NCBI GenBank assembly: GCA_019055375.1 | Contig: JAHQIW010000606.1 | Coordinates: 62,001 to 126,000 of the forward strand | Direction: 5' to 3' | From: Parelaphostrongylus tenuis | Taxonomy: Eukaryota > Nematoda > Chromadorea > Rhabditida > Metastrongylidae | DNA length: 64,000 bases | Shown here: positions 1 through 12,800 of the stretch, piece after piece | Layout of the letters: each line of letters opens with the position of its first letter | Position numbering within the stretch: position 1 is the first letter of the stretch | Made by a program: the position numbers and the translations under genes | Notes under the pieces: model-generated | What the model was told of the DNA's origin: nothing | Seen by the model: the letters and a program-made list of their open reading frames with translations, nothing else | The model's database searches: none

Positions 1-1974
<1,974 letters not shown>

Positions 1975-2754
1975 TATAAGTTATGTCTTGGAACTCTTCT
2001 CAAAATCTTCAGCGTAATCATAACAGTGTAGATGAATTCCTCTATTCTGACGTTTCCTAGCAATGTTATTCACGAATATAAGTATACGTCTAAGAATGTT
2101 GAGTGGCACGCAAATTTTCGACCCCAAACAGGAACTGAACCAGAGCGTTCCGCCTGTACCGGCGGCGCTGCAAGCACTGCACTACCAAGGCCACCGGCTT
2201 TGCTACCACTCTCGATTCAGATAATCGTAGTGGTAGGCGACGAACTATCGACGAATTCGGTCTGATGAGCGTATATAGGCACTGGAGTCCAGTTACACTG
2301 AATGCCATTCGCAATCTATACATCCATCGTCTGCCTAGTGAGAGCGAAACGCGGACTCACCTCTTGGTTGAGGTGGAATGTTAGACATCTCACTCATTAC
2401 TCTAGATACATAATAATGGTGATTTTCAACTTTTTCGTCTAGCCGTCTAGACATCGGTATCTATTGATTGAAAATCGACCAACGGATACAAAAATAATCT
2501 CCCTTACCAAACAGACTTACGCCGTCACAAGAAAATAAATAACGGGAAAAAAGTATCAAAGTAAGACGCCAAGATACGAAGAGGAGAACAAAAAATCTAA
2601 CACATTCACTATGAACAAACTAATGAAAAAGAATAAAGCTCTCATCTGCGTTGATCAAGCCCTGAACGATGGTTTTGAGGTGATTGAAGGCATATCTAGC
2701 CTTTACAATGACTCGCGGCGGCCTCCCGCTGCATCGGGTCAGGCTGATTATCCT

Positions 2755-2896
2755 CTCAGACAAGACTGAGGCCTGTCTGGTACGAATTCACCGACGCCGG
2801 AGGGATGGATGGCTTGGTGAGGCATGCGCGCAAAATCGAACCGTCGACCTCGTGCGCGACGCGGAGCACATCTAACCACAGCGCCACGCGCGCTCC
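2755..2896 (-). repeat. tRNA-derived repeat (GGCGCTGTGGTTAGA type)
   Basis: Read on the minus strand this has an A-box-like GTGGCGCTGTGGTTAGA and, about 40 bases on, a B-box-like GACGGTTCGATTTT, followed by GCGCGCATGCCTC. The spacing fits an internal RNA polymerase III promoter of a tRNA-derived short element. A related copy with the same TAGATGTGCT and GCGCATGC words lies at 21340-21430, also on the minus strand. It is a decayed repeat, not a working tRNA: no cloverleaf closes. Confidence 0.55.
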
Positions 2897-2989
2897 AATA
2901 AAGTAAAAGCCACTGATAAATGAAAGAACCGACTTTCTGTTAACTTCGGCAATATCAACCAAGATAGATTTTCACCTTCCTCACGGTGA

Positions 2990-3135
2990 TGTGTACATAT
3001 ACATACATATCCATACATACATGTGTATACGCGCGCACATACATGACAGACATAGATGTTTGTGCATGTGCTCGTGTATATACACGTACGTATATATGTA
3101 GGAAACATATGTACTTATATACTTGTGTATATCCG
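2990..3135. repeat. CATA/GTATAT-rich microsatellite
   Basis: About 145 bases of imperfect alternating purine-pyrimidine repeats (CATA, GTGTATA, ACGTAC) without coding signal. It lies between two tRNA-like repeats in the intergenic DNA right of atp-1. The open frames that cross it are low-complexity shadows. Confidence 0.8.
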
Positions 3136-3221
3136 TAGCATAGTAAATTACTAGTATCATAACTATTATTAATTGAATCGACAACAGAACCTTTATTTTG
3201 CCGGCTATTTAGCAGCGTATT

Positions 3222-3310
3222 TATCGTCGCGCCAAGTAGCGTTCCATGAGAAGGTGAGACGCGGGTTCGACTCCCGCCCGAGGTATTAAAGTTTTGCGCT
3301 TCACTCAAAA
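3222..3310 (+). repeat. tRNA-derived SINE-like copy (GCGGGTTCGACTCCCGC)
   Basis: A strong T-arm/B-box palindrome GCGGGTTCGACTCCCGC occurs at about 3261-3277, followed by CCGAGGT and a body starting GTTTTGCGCTTCACTC. The same B-box plus body pattern recurs at 7150, 41180, 41650 and 50920, which marks one repeat family. The 5' half (A box) is worn here. Confidence 0.6.
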
Positions 3311-3888
3311 TGTTTGAATATCACTTATTCATTAATTCAGCAAGTTCTAGTGATTAGCTGACATAATTATGGACTATAAGTACACTAAGTTCCTACGTAT
3401 TATATTCATAGAATGGCTAAGAATTAAGAGTTTCTCGTGATGAGCAGACACGATGGTTCTCTTCCTGCAAATTTTTGACAACATCCTACTTTCCCAAGTA
3501 TTTTGTCATGTTCAGAGCCTCGAAAAGACCACTTACATTGCAATCTAGCAACAAAAACAATAATAACCTCAGGGGAACCTCATATTCGCTCATCAAAGAA
3601 AACACTGATCTATCGATCGAGCGCTATTCAATCGATAATCGATCGAGGAAAATGTTATCAATAGTGGAATGCAGTACGAAGAAAAAGTGAAGCGTCTAAC
3701 CTTGGCTGTAGCGGCTAAGGCAGAAATGAGCCTCCTCGACAACATCCTTTTGCAGGCCCTGAGCGACCGAACACAGCAACTCTCAGCAGAGACAGCGATG
3801 CATTTTGAGAGCGGACGCCTAGCGCAATCGGGAATGATCGGCGCGGATTTTTCTTACGGTAACTAGCATCAATTTCAAATCGGAGCAG

Positions 3889-3990
3889 ATTATCGCAGTG
3901 GAGCGCGCTTTTCTCCACATTAGTTCGAAATCACTCAATTAATTCGCAATGGAGCGCGCTTTTTCACCTGATTCAAAATCATTCAGTTAG
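3889..3990 (+). repeat. Two-copy tandem repeat of about 51 bases
   Basis: CGCAGTGGAGCGCGCTTTT is repeated about 51 bases later as CGCAATGGAGCGCGCTTTT, and both copies go on with TTCGAAATCACTCA / TTCAAAATCATTCA. No coding signal is present. A cluster of ATCGAT words lies shortly upstream at 3608-3650. Confidence 0.6.
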
Positions 3991-4237
3991 AACAGTTTCG
4001 CTTTTTGGAATTCCTTTCAGTCCGGCCCTACAAGTTCACACTTTGTTTTGAGTCGATAAGCCGTTTTGAATTATTGATTCGTAATGTATTAAGACCTATT
4101 TAACAGCGAGTATCGAGTATTTATATCATGTTGGGATTTTCCGCCCGGTGCTTCAGCTTTTCGTCTTGTTTTCGTTGGTTACCACAGGCAGCTCAATGTT
4201 TTGCTTCACCTTTCCGTAATTCAAATTTTTTTTCTAG

Positions 4238-4305
4238 ATATATATATATAATTTATATAAAAGGATAATATATATATATATATATACATACATACAATAT
4301 AATAT

Positions 4306-4344
<39 letters not shown>

Positions 4345-4345
4345 T
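4238..4345. repeat. (TA)n microsatellite
   Basis: About 100 bases of TA/ATATAT with short interruptions (ACATACATACA). It directly abuts the 350-bp repeat copy that follows. Confidence 0.9.
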
Positions 4346-4411
4346 CACTGACTTGGATACCTGGACGCCTCGTCTTCATTGATAGTGCAAGCCCGAGCAC
4401 AAGAAACTGCT

Positions 4412-4745
4412 GCTTGAGGCTGTTCTTTGTTCCCTGGAGTCTCGGGCTAAGCCCCATCCGGGACTTTCTAAGGTCCTTATCGCATTGGAGCAGTCACCGG
4501 TTCTTATGCATCAGAGCGATCGCCACCTTGCCACTAGTGGCTAGCAGGACGGCGGTCAGTCCTCGTACAATTTATCCTTATCTGGGTTTTCTGTCTGGAA
4601 ATGTCGGACTCCTTCCCAGCTTCGGTGGCCTTCGTGGGGGTTGAGCCCCGCTGTACATCGCAGGCCGACGCCCAGGAGCAGCTCAAAGCTACGATGAGGT
4701 GGTGAACCGTTTCCCAGGATACACCTATATGGATGACAATAAGGT
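4412..4745 (-). repeat. About 350-bp dispersed repeat, copy 1 (inverted)
   Basis: On the minus strand this matches the repeats at 20735-21130 and 29339-29690: a start near GGTTCACCACCTCATCGTAGC, a GGGCTCAACCCCCACGAAGG box, GAAGGAGTCCGACATTTCC, then a region ending GGCTTAGCCCGAGACTCC. The three copies are clearly related but diverged at many positions, so the family is old. The GGGGTTCAACCCCC box resembles a polymerase III B box, but I see no clean A box. Confidence 0.7.
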
Positions 4746-5480
4746 AATTTGAAGCTTCTCGGTGAATATAGTAGTTTTGAAGGCAAACGAGGAAAGGCAA
4801 CGACTAGGGAACTACGTGTAATATCGAAGCGATCGTGAAGTCTGTTTCATCGCTAGTGTAGATCCGTAGAGAATGGAATTCGAGAGGAGATTAAGGGAGC
4901 GATGCCGATCAGCTTCTACCTCACCTACGGGTCTCTCTCTCTCCGAGCTACGACTTGAATCGAGCCAAGATAGATTTAGAGTCATCAGTCAAGGGCGAGC
5001 TTCATAAAGTCACAAATCCTTGACATTCGGTGTGTCAAGACGTTGATTTTTCTTCCCATCTCTTCTTATCCAAGCTCATCTGCCATGCTTAGGTTCGGTG
5101 AGAGTCGATCTTTTCGTTTATCGTCTTGTAGTGGGTCTCTATCACTTGAGACATAGAGGTGGTTTGATTCATAAAGAGCAGCATGTGTCCATCCATGTTC
5201 TTTCTTTTCCTTTTTGAAGAGACTTTATCGGCTTCAAACGTGTTTGTCTTCTCCGATTCATCTGTGAATCCTCCAACATACATACAAACGTTAGAGTACA
5301 GTGAATTCTCTTTGGAAGTGGAACTAATGTTGGTTTTCATCGTCGTCTCCTCTGCCTTTGGGCGAGCATATCAGCGTATATTTTTCCCACCTAATTGTTG
5401 AGCCGATGCTTTGAGTATGTGGAATCTTTTTCACTCACTTTCTTACTACTTAATTCTATGAAATTCAATGGTTGCATAGT

Positions 5481-5826
5481 GAATCGAGCTTCTCTTAATC
5501 TTTACACGGATTTTTACCTCAAACTTGGGGTATTGAACTCACTTTATGTTCTTTTTTCTATTAAAAAGTCGCATGAGGCTGTTTATAAAAAGGTTTTAAG
5601 TGAAGTCTTAAATAAAGGTAAAAGTTCAAAGAAAGTTCCAAATATATAGTTCCAACTGAATCGAGTTTCTCTTTATCTTTACGCGAATTTTCACCCCAAA
5701 CTTGGGGTATTGAATTCGCTTTGTGTTCTTTTGTTTATTTGAAACTTGCACGAGGTTGTTTATTAGAAAGTTTCAAATAAAGTCTTAGATAAAGTTAGAA
5801 GTTCAACGAAAGTTCCAAATAAAGAA
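5481..5826 (+). repeat. Tandem duplication, unit about 177 bases
   Basis: Copy 1 runs from GAATCGAGCTTCTCTT (5481) to AAAGTTCCAAATATA (about 5648); copy 2 from GAATCGAGTTTCTCTT (5658) to AAAGTTCCAAATAAAG (about 5826). Shared internal words include CAAACTTGGGGTATTGAA and AAGTTCAA(C/A)GAAAGTTCC. The copies differ at many sites. The duplication ends about 275 bases before the MCRS1 start codon, so it could be part of that gene's upstream region. Confidence 0.85.
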
Positions 5827-6090
5827 AAGGACAGTTCGTGAGAAGTTTTGCATTCATTCAATCATGCCGAGTTTAAGAGATAGTCGGACTTTTGAGTTTT
5901 CACTTTATGTAATCTGCTCTTCTTGCAAATGACGCGTTCTTATCGCTTTTATGTTCACATTGATATCTTTTAATTTCATTAACTACGTTTAGTAATCTCT
6001 CAACTCTCGCGCATAGATTCCTTTGAAGTGTCGTAATGGTACGAAATTTGTCGTGCCAATTTGTAAGGCTAATAAGGAATTTCATATCCG

Positions 6091-6102
6091 TTTTCAGGGA
6101 AT
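6091..6102 (+). promoter_or_regulatory. Likely spliced-leader acceptor of MCRS1
   Basis: TTTTCAG at 6091-6097 sits five bases before the ATG at 6103. A consensus nematode 3' splice site this close to a start codon with no exon upstream is the usual sign of trans-splicing to a spliced leader, and it supports the chosen start. Confidence 0.6.
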
Positions 6103-6835
6103 ATGAGCGAAATAAACGAGGTTGGTGTTACGGCTGTGGAGCCATCGTCGTGTACACAACCCGATCCTGGAAATGTGAACGAAGTTGCGGCACCAGAACC
6201 AACCGCAGATGTGCCTACAGATTCGTCTAGAATGGATGTTGACCGAGAACCATCTGTTGTGATACCAGTGGTAAAAGAGGAACTGCCAAAAGAAAAGGGT
6301 GTGGATGCGCAAGTCTCACCGGCTTTGACTGACTCCTATCGTGGAAGAACACATTCTGAGGCAACGTCTTCTGTGAGGTAGGTATTAAACCGGTCTTCTT
6401 GCTTTCATAACATCAGATTGTTTCATTTTAGCTTCAAATACTTTAGTGATCAAGATGACGGGTTAGAGAAGCGAAGGAGACGGTCCACGCGAGACATTAA
6501 ACGACCGAAATTCGACGACGAGTTGGTGGATAGTGGGGTGTCGAAGTTGTTATCTCCTAGGGTGAGTGAGTCGTTATAAATTAATCTTTCCGATTCGATT
6601 TTCGAGATCGAAATTGCTCTAATGTAACACGTTGCTAGCGATATGTTTGCTTAGATGTTTGAGCGGGAGTCTCAGGTTGAATGGTTGATGGAAGGGTTTA
6701 TTAGCAACGGAAAATCGAGTATGATGTCAAAGTCGTGTAATTATTCATATAAAATTCTTAGTTCTAATGCTTTTTAATAATGTTCTGATGATACAGATAT
6801 ATATATACATATATATATATGTATATATATCTATC

Positions 6836-6881
<46 letters not shown>

Positions 6882-9800
6882 CAGTGTTGAGGTATAGAGA
6901 ACATTCGACCTTAGGCAGGAGTTGATCCATGTTTCACCCACACTTGAGCGCATGCTACCACTACACCATGGACACCACCAGCCTTGGCTCTGATGCCGAA
7001 ATGTGATTACCAAAGCGAGCATATTGAAAGTTAATTGCTGACGGTTAACGATATGTTATATCGAAGGAAGAGTGGTAGCAAGCGGTGACTTCGGTGATGG
7101 AGTAGTAGCATCGTCTCTGGGATGAAACGAGGGTTCAACTCCCGCGTGGGAGCGATTGTTTTGCATACCACTCATACTCCTTTGTTACTGTTTGTCTGAG
7201 ATGCATCTGGAATGCCAAAGTAAGATAGTTCTCCAATTCTAACTCATTGGTAGAATAATTATTGATTGTTTGCGTTTCAAGTCATTATAGGATTTTATAG
7301 TTTTTTTTTCCCAGCTGTAGTCATCCATGCTTGCATATTACCTCCCTGTCATTTTGCCTGTATACTTAGTTACGATGTTGTTCTTATTAACAAATCGTGT
7401 TAACTATTAGGTTGAGGAGAAAGTTCCGGAATTTGCCCATAACTTTAACATGTTCGCATGTTTTATATGCGATTTTCACATGGTTTGAAAGCTCGTTTTC
7501 TTGCGCATCGATTGATATATAATTCTTCTATACTGCCGCAAGATGGAACTGAACCGCGAACAGAAACGACTGTTGATGCTTCACGAGTACAAAGTGGGCA
7601 CAAATGCCGCTGACACTGTTCGTCGAATCAATGAGGCACGGGGCGAAGGAACTGTTCGAAAGACAACTGTCTACGATCACTCCAAGGACTATTAAATTAT
7701 TGACTATTAACTATTGACTATTAATTATTGACTCACTGACTATTAAATTGTCTTTTGTTCGAAGTTAAGTGGTGAATAAATAAAGTTTTTATAAGCAAAT
7801 TCCGGAAACTTTCTCCTCAACCTATTAAACTCTTTGGAATTCATCTTCTTACTTTGCCGTCGCCATTTATGGCGAGTTTTTAGGGTGAATGCTGTTACGA
7901 ATAGTATAAATCCATCCTCCCGTTGTGTGGATGTTCCCTTTATAGAACACTTACATTGTTTTGCAGTCTATTACGTAGTTCTCACAGCCCCCTTATCTGT
8001 TAACCTTCCATATTACATGCCAGTTGTCAATCTAAGCAGATTTTAATTCTAACAACTGTTTGCATCTAATCGTAAGGAAAATATTCGTCGAACTTCGCAG
8101 AGTTTTGCTCAATAATGTGAATGAGAACTGTACATTAGAAAACCTTTTAACACATTTCGGTCCACAAGAACTCTGTACCGTCGGCGGATACGATAGTCAT
8201 GTATCTTTGAGGCCATTTTATTGAAAGCTCTCTGAGCTCTTGTCAAGTTCTTTTTTTCCAGTCAGCGAACCGAGAAGTAGCACGGCCATCTCAGGAAATT
8301 AGTTTATCGCGCCAGAATTGATTACTGATTACTAAACCAAAACATTTCAGTACGGCACTGTGATTGATTGGGTTAAAATAGATAGGTCTACGCTTTCCCA
8401 ATTGTACAACAAAGCGCTTAGTTGCCACTGGCAACATCATTAAGACCAGGAAAGGGAGGGGAATTTTGTATTCGTTGGTTAGTGGGTAACTGCAGTTGGA
8501 AAGCATGAACGTAGCTTGCGCCTAGTTCTTTCCTTGATCTTTTTGATAGGGAATCAATCGATTTGTTTTTCATCGGCTTCTCTGTTCTGTATTTTCTTGG
8601 TTAATCACTAGAGGTTTATACTCTTAGCATTTTCACTGCTTTTGACTTGCTTGAACGTCGTCAAGCGTGATTGATCTCTATGAATGCATATAACTTCTTT
8701 TGCTTCATTTTCGCGAGTTGTTGTCTGCTCCATTGTAACGAATTGCTTTGACTATACTCAAGCACCTTTAACCATTGCGCATTGCGCGCACGCCGGATTA
8801 GATTGGAAGTGCAAAATCATAGCAATTTAAACGCTTACCCCCCCTCCACCCCTCTGAGCTCTTGTTAATGGTCAGCTACTGACTTAGATTGGTGCCAATA
8901 GTTTGCACTTGTCCTTCCCCGGGCGTGATTATTGCTAAGGTTCCCGCTTGTTTTACTGACCTGCCAAGCATATCTATCTTCTAGGATTCTCTTGAGGGGC
9001 TTCAACTATCAGGTTACAGCCCTTCATAATGTGCTTTTGGTATTCTGTGAAATCCAATTGCTAAGGGCATTTATCATTGGTTGCCGTTTAGACACAGTTC
9101 ATCTCCAGCTTATCTGATTTTCGACATTTCGGCGTGCACAGTGCTGTCTGTGTTTTTGATTGGTGATGTAGGTTGCTGGTTCGGTTTTCCTGTGTCAGTT
9201 ATACGCTGCGGCTACTCCGTGCTTCGCCTTCTCGACTCTAGGTTCGAATATCATTACTGGTTGTTCATACGGCTTTCTTAACGGTAACCTTTTTGCCGCC
9301 ACGTCTGTTCAGCGCAGGAAAGATCCTAACGCGTTAGTGAAAAGGGCAATTACGGATTTCGGTATTTGTTATCTACCCCACATCCTCAATTGCTTCTTAT
9401 GTCGGCTAGGTTTGGAAGATGATAATTTTCACTATAAGAATTCACTATAAGAATCTTTAGGTTGAACTTGTTACTACCGGAGTAGGGTGTGTAACGGTCG
9501 GATTTATGTTCAGCCTCTTTTCCTAAGCAACTTTTTGGTTATAAAAAAATATGAATCGATTTCGCTGGATGAAAAATAGTCTTTTAGGTGCGGCTTTGAA
9601 GTTTCCCGGCGCGTAAGCAGTAGCTCTCGATAGGTCATCTTCGATTTGGCTTAAGCTTGAAGAGAAAGGACTTTCTAAACGTTTTTATCTTGCATAGATT
9701 ATCTTTTCTCCAAAACTCAGTGGCTAACGTTTCGGCGGCAACGTCCTTTTTTCAGAGCCTTATTCGCTTTTACGAGAGCGGTCACCGGTCTAGTGTGACA

Positions 9801-12800
9801 CAATCTGCAAAAAAGTCAGTTTCTTCTTCTTGAGTCGTAAGAAGTTTTCTTTCCTAGCATGTGGTCAAGCCTCCACATGGGAATTTCGTTGGTCGAATAC
9901 ATTGCAGAAAGATGGCACTGCGGTGGTATCAAGGATGCACCATGCTGTATTGCAGAGGATATGATCCGTTTGGATGTTCGTATATCTATCGACGATTTGC
10001 TAATCAAAAAAACAAAAATGAGTTTTCATGGCGCAGACATGCTGTGTATGATCAGGTGTCCAGCAGTCTGGTTTGCATTCTCATTTAAGTTCCCAGGTCT
10101 AGAATTCCCGATCCAGTCAGTATTCATTTCCACTAGGATTTTCTGTTCTGATATTGAAATTTCATACAGCTTTATAGGTCTTTTCGTCTTGGTCATTTTC
10201 TCAAACTCATGTTAGGTCAAGTCTGATTCGTTCTCTACGTTGGCACGGTAATACTAATGATAAATCTATGGTAGTAGCTTTATTTTCACACGTACAATGG
10301 AGACGAACCAGCACTAGGAGAGGTGACAAAGTACGATATAGGATGACTTTATGAGCTACGGTCAAATTTACGAGAGAATCAATTCGAGTAAAAGTTCCAT
10401 TAACTTCTATTCATCTTTAAATGCCTCTAGAGGGACTGTGTGCTTCTCGGCGTGATCTATAGCTTTGAAAAATTGGTTCAAACACCTGATGTCGTAGACG
10501 AGTGTCTATTGTCGCGATAGTGTGCTTGTTGCTGATTGAGCGAGTCAAGTTTAGGGCCAAAATAATCGTATGGAGGCATTCTCATATTGCGTTAGAGGGG
10601 TTACTGAGCTCTGTGGATCAAGCGACGTATTTTAAATTGCTCATCTTTACCATACCTATTGTGCTTAACCACACTTTCTTCCCTAGTCCTTCTTTTGACT
10701 CGCCCTTCTAACCTGATCCCGTTTTCGGACTAAGTACAGTAATCGAAGGGTTTCAGAAACGCGTTAGTGGCGAGCGTGCAATGCACTCTCCATCATTGAA
10801 TACATCTGAGAATCTTGCATCGAAATGTCGTAGTTGGTCGTCTTCCATGGAGCACTTGTCAAGTTCTGCCTTGCAGGAATCCAAGAGTGAAGAGAAGAAC
10901 GTTTTCTTGCAACCGCAATCAACTGGGAAGGAAGAGTCCGCAAAGGTTTGTTCTAGCGAGTAAACATTGTTTATCTCATTTGTAATAAGTTTGTTGAATA
11001 AATTAAGCACAATTGTGTGAAAAGTTGCTCGATTATTGTTACTTTTCTTGTTTAGCCGTCAAGCGGTCCGGCTTCTCATGCGAAACATGCTCATTCGCTG
11101 CGACGGAGACCCACCCATAGCGTAGAAGATCGTCAGGCTATGGAAGAAGACGAAGAAGCAGCGAAACAGGAGAAACGAAGACGAGAAGCGAGGATAGCAA
11201 ATAAGGATATTCGGTGCAAGGTACGTGTAAGTTTAACCGTTTTCATGTGGTTATGCAAAAGTCAGTAGAGTTTTATAATTAACATTTCCTTGATTACTTC
11301 CTGTTTAGGAGTTAGCAGCTGCTACTGAAGCTGCTGATGGTATGACTTGTGCTGAATTAAGACGATGGACAGCTGCCGATGATGTGGCGCTAGTTACTGC
11401 AGTCACTCACGTAGGGCTTTACTGTTTAGTAGTTCATTGGTCGATTTCTTGAATTTCTTCTCTTCTCAGCTTTAACGAAAACGTCACATTCTTTCTTAGA
11501 CCTCTAGATGACTATGCTAAATTGCAGCCATATCCTACGACGGTATTGGAGCCTGTATGAGTGGCCAGATGCAACTTATGCGCCTTAATTTTCTTCCATC
11601 AACATTTTGAATGTAGACTGGACGTGGAAACGAAAAGTAGCCGATGCAGGGTGTTTCAGTATCATCAATAGACCTTATGGATCTAAGAGAAGTTGTCTGC
11701 GTTGCTGTTCGGATTCTTCCAGGGCGACAATGATTTCTTTTATTGCGGCAAATTGTTCGATTAACCGAGCTCACGATGACGGCAGTCACTCATATTCAGT
11801 TTGCCCAGCATTTCTTTGCCACTCTTCTACAGAAACTCACGTTTTTTCTCGTCTACTCTGGAAAGATACTTTGTATTGGCAAGTCAAATACATGAATATA
11901 GTGTATCAGCGAGCTAATTGAAATTTTTTCATAAGTACTTCACTAATTTTCATTCAACGCAATAAAAAAGGTGAGTATGGGAAATAAATGATTAAAAAAC
12001 ATTGGTATGGGCCTGAAGAGAATGCAAGTACACTTCAAGAACACTGGAAGTACACTAAACAAGGTCGTTCATTATCCATGTTCAGTGGCTCTCCTGAGTT
12101 GTAGGAGTGAGTTTGTGATGGGACTATGTTTTCACTACACCAAGATCATACATGGCGGCAGTGATCACGAAGTGTAGGTAATCAAACGAGTGGAGATTAT
12201 GTTGAGAAGCTGGGTGTTTGAAAAATTGAAAGAATGCTCGATGGGAACGAACAATCGGAGCATAAATTACAATTTTGATCCTCTGATTAATATACCTGAA
12301 TTCGGCGTCTTGTTTTCCTCAAATTCTTTCAAGTTTAAGGTGCACGACTTACGAGCCGCCTATGGTAGCATAAAATTCAGCCGCCCTTATTCACTCGAGG
12401 ACATAGAAGAGAGGTACAGCATCAGATTTGTTGTTACTGTCAAGTTGAGGGAAAAAAGTTTTGACAATATATATCCGGTCACGTAGCGCTGTGACAGTGA
12501 TGCCATTCATTGCGAACACAGTGCGGGTTATACCCCGCCTCGGACTCATAAAGCCTTTCATTTCTTCAGGATGGAAATAATGATCGTAAACAGAATTCAT
12601 TTTATTTGACCGCCTATTGGGTTCATTGATATTAAACTTACTTGAAACAATCGATTTTTTTCAAACTAAGTGGAAACGCTCTAGTGGATTCGCCCAGCAT
12701 TCAACGACAATTACAAAGACGGTGATATTCGAGCAGTCGCAGAAACCATTTGGGAAAAGTTAACAGACCTTTGTGCATGATTTGATGAAACAGATCGAAT

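Noticed and set aside
2255..2360. CTGATGAG ... CGAAAC as a hammerhead ribozyme of a Penelope-like element
   Set aside because: The core words are about 80 bases apart and stems I-III do not pair convincingly.
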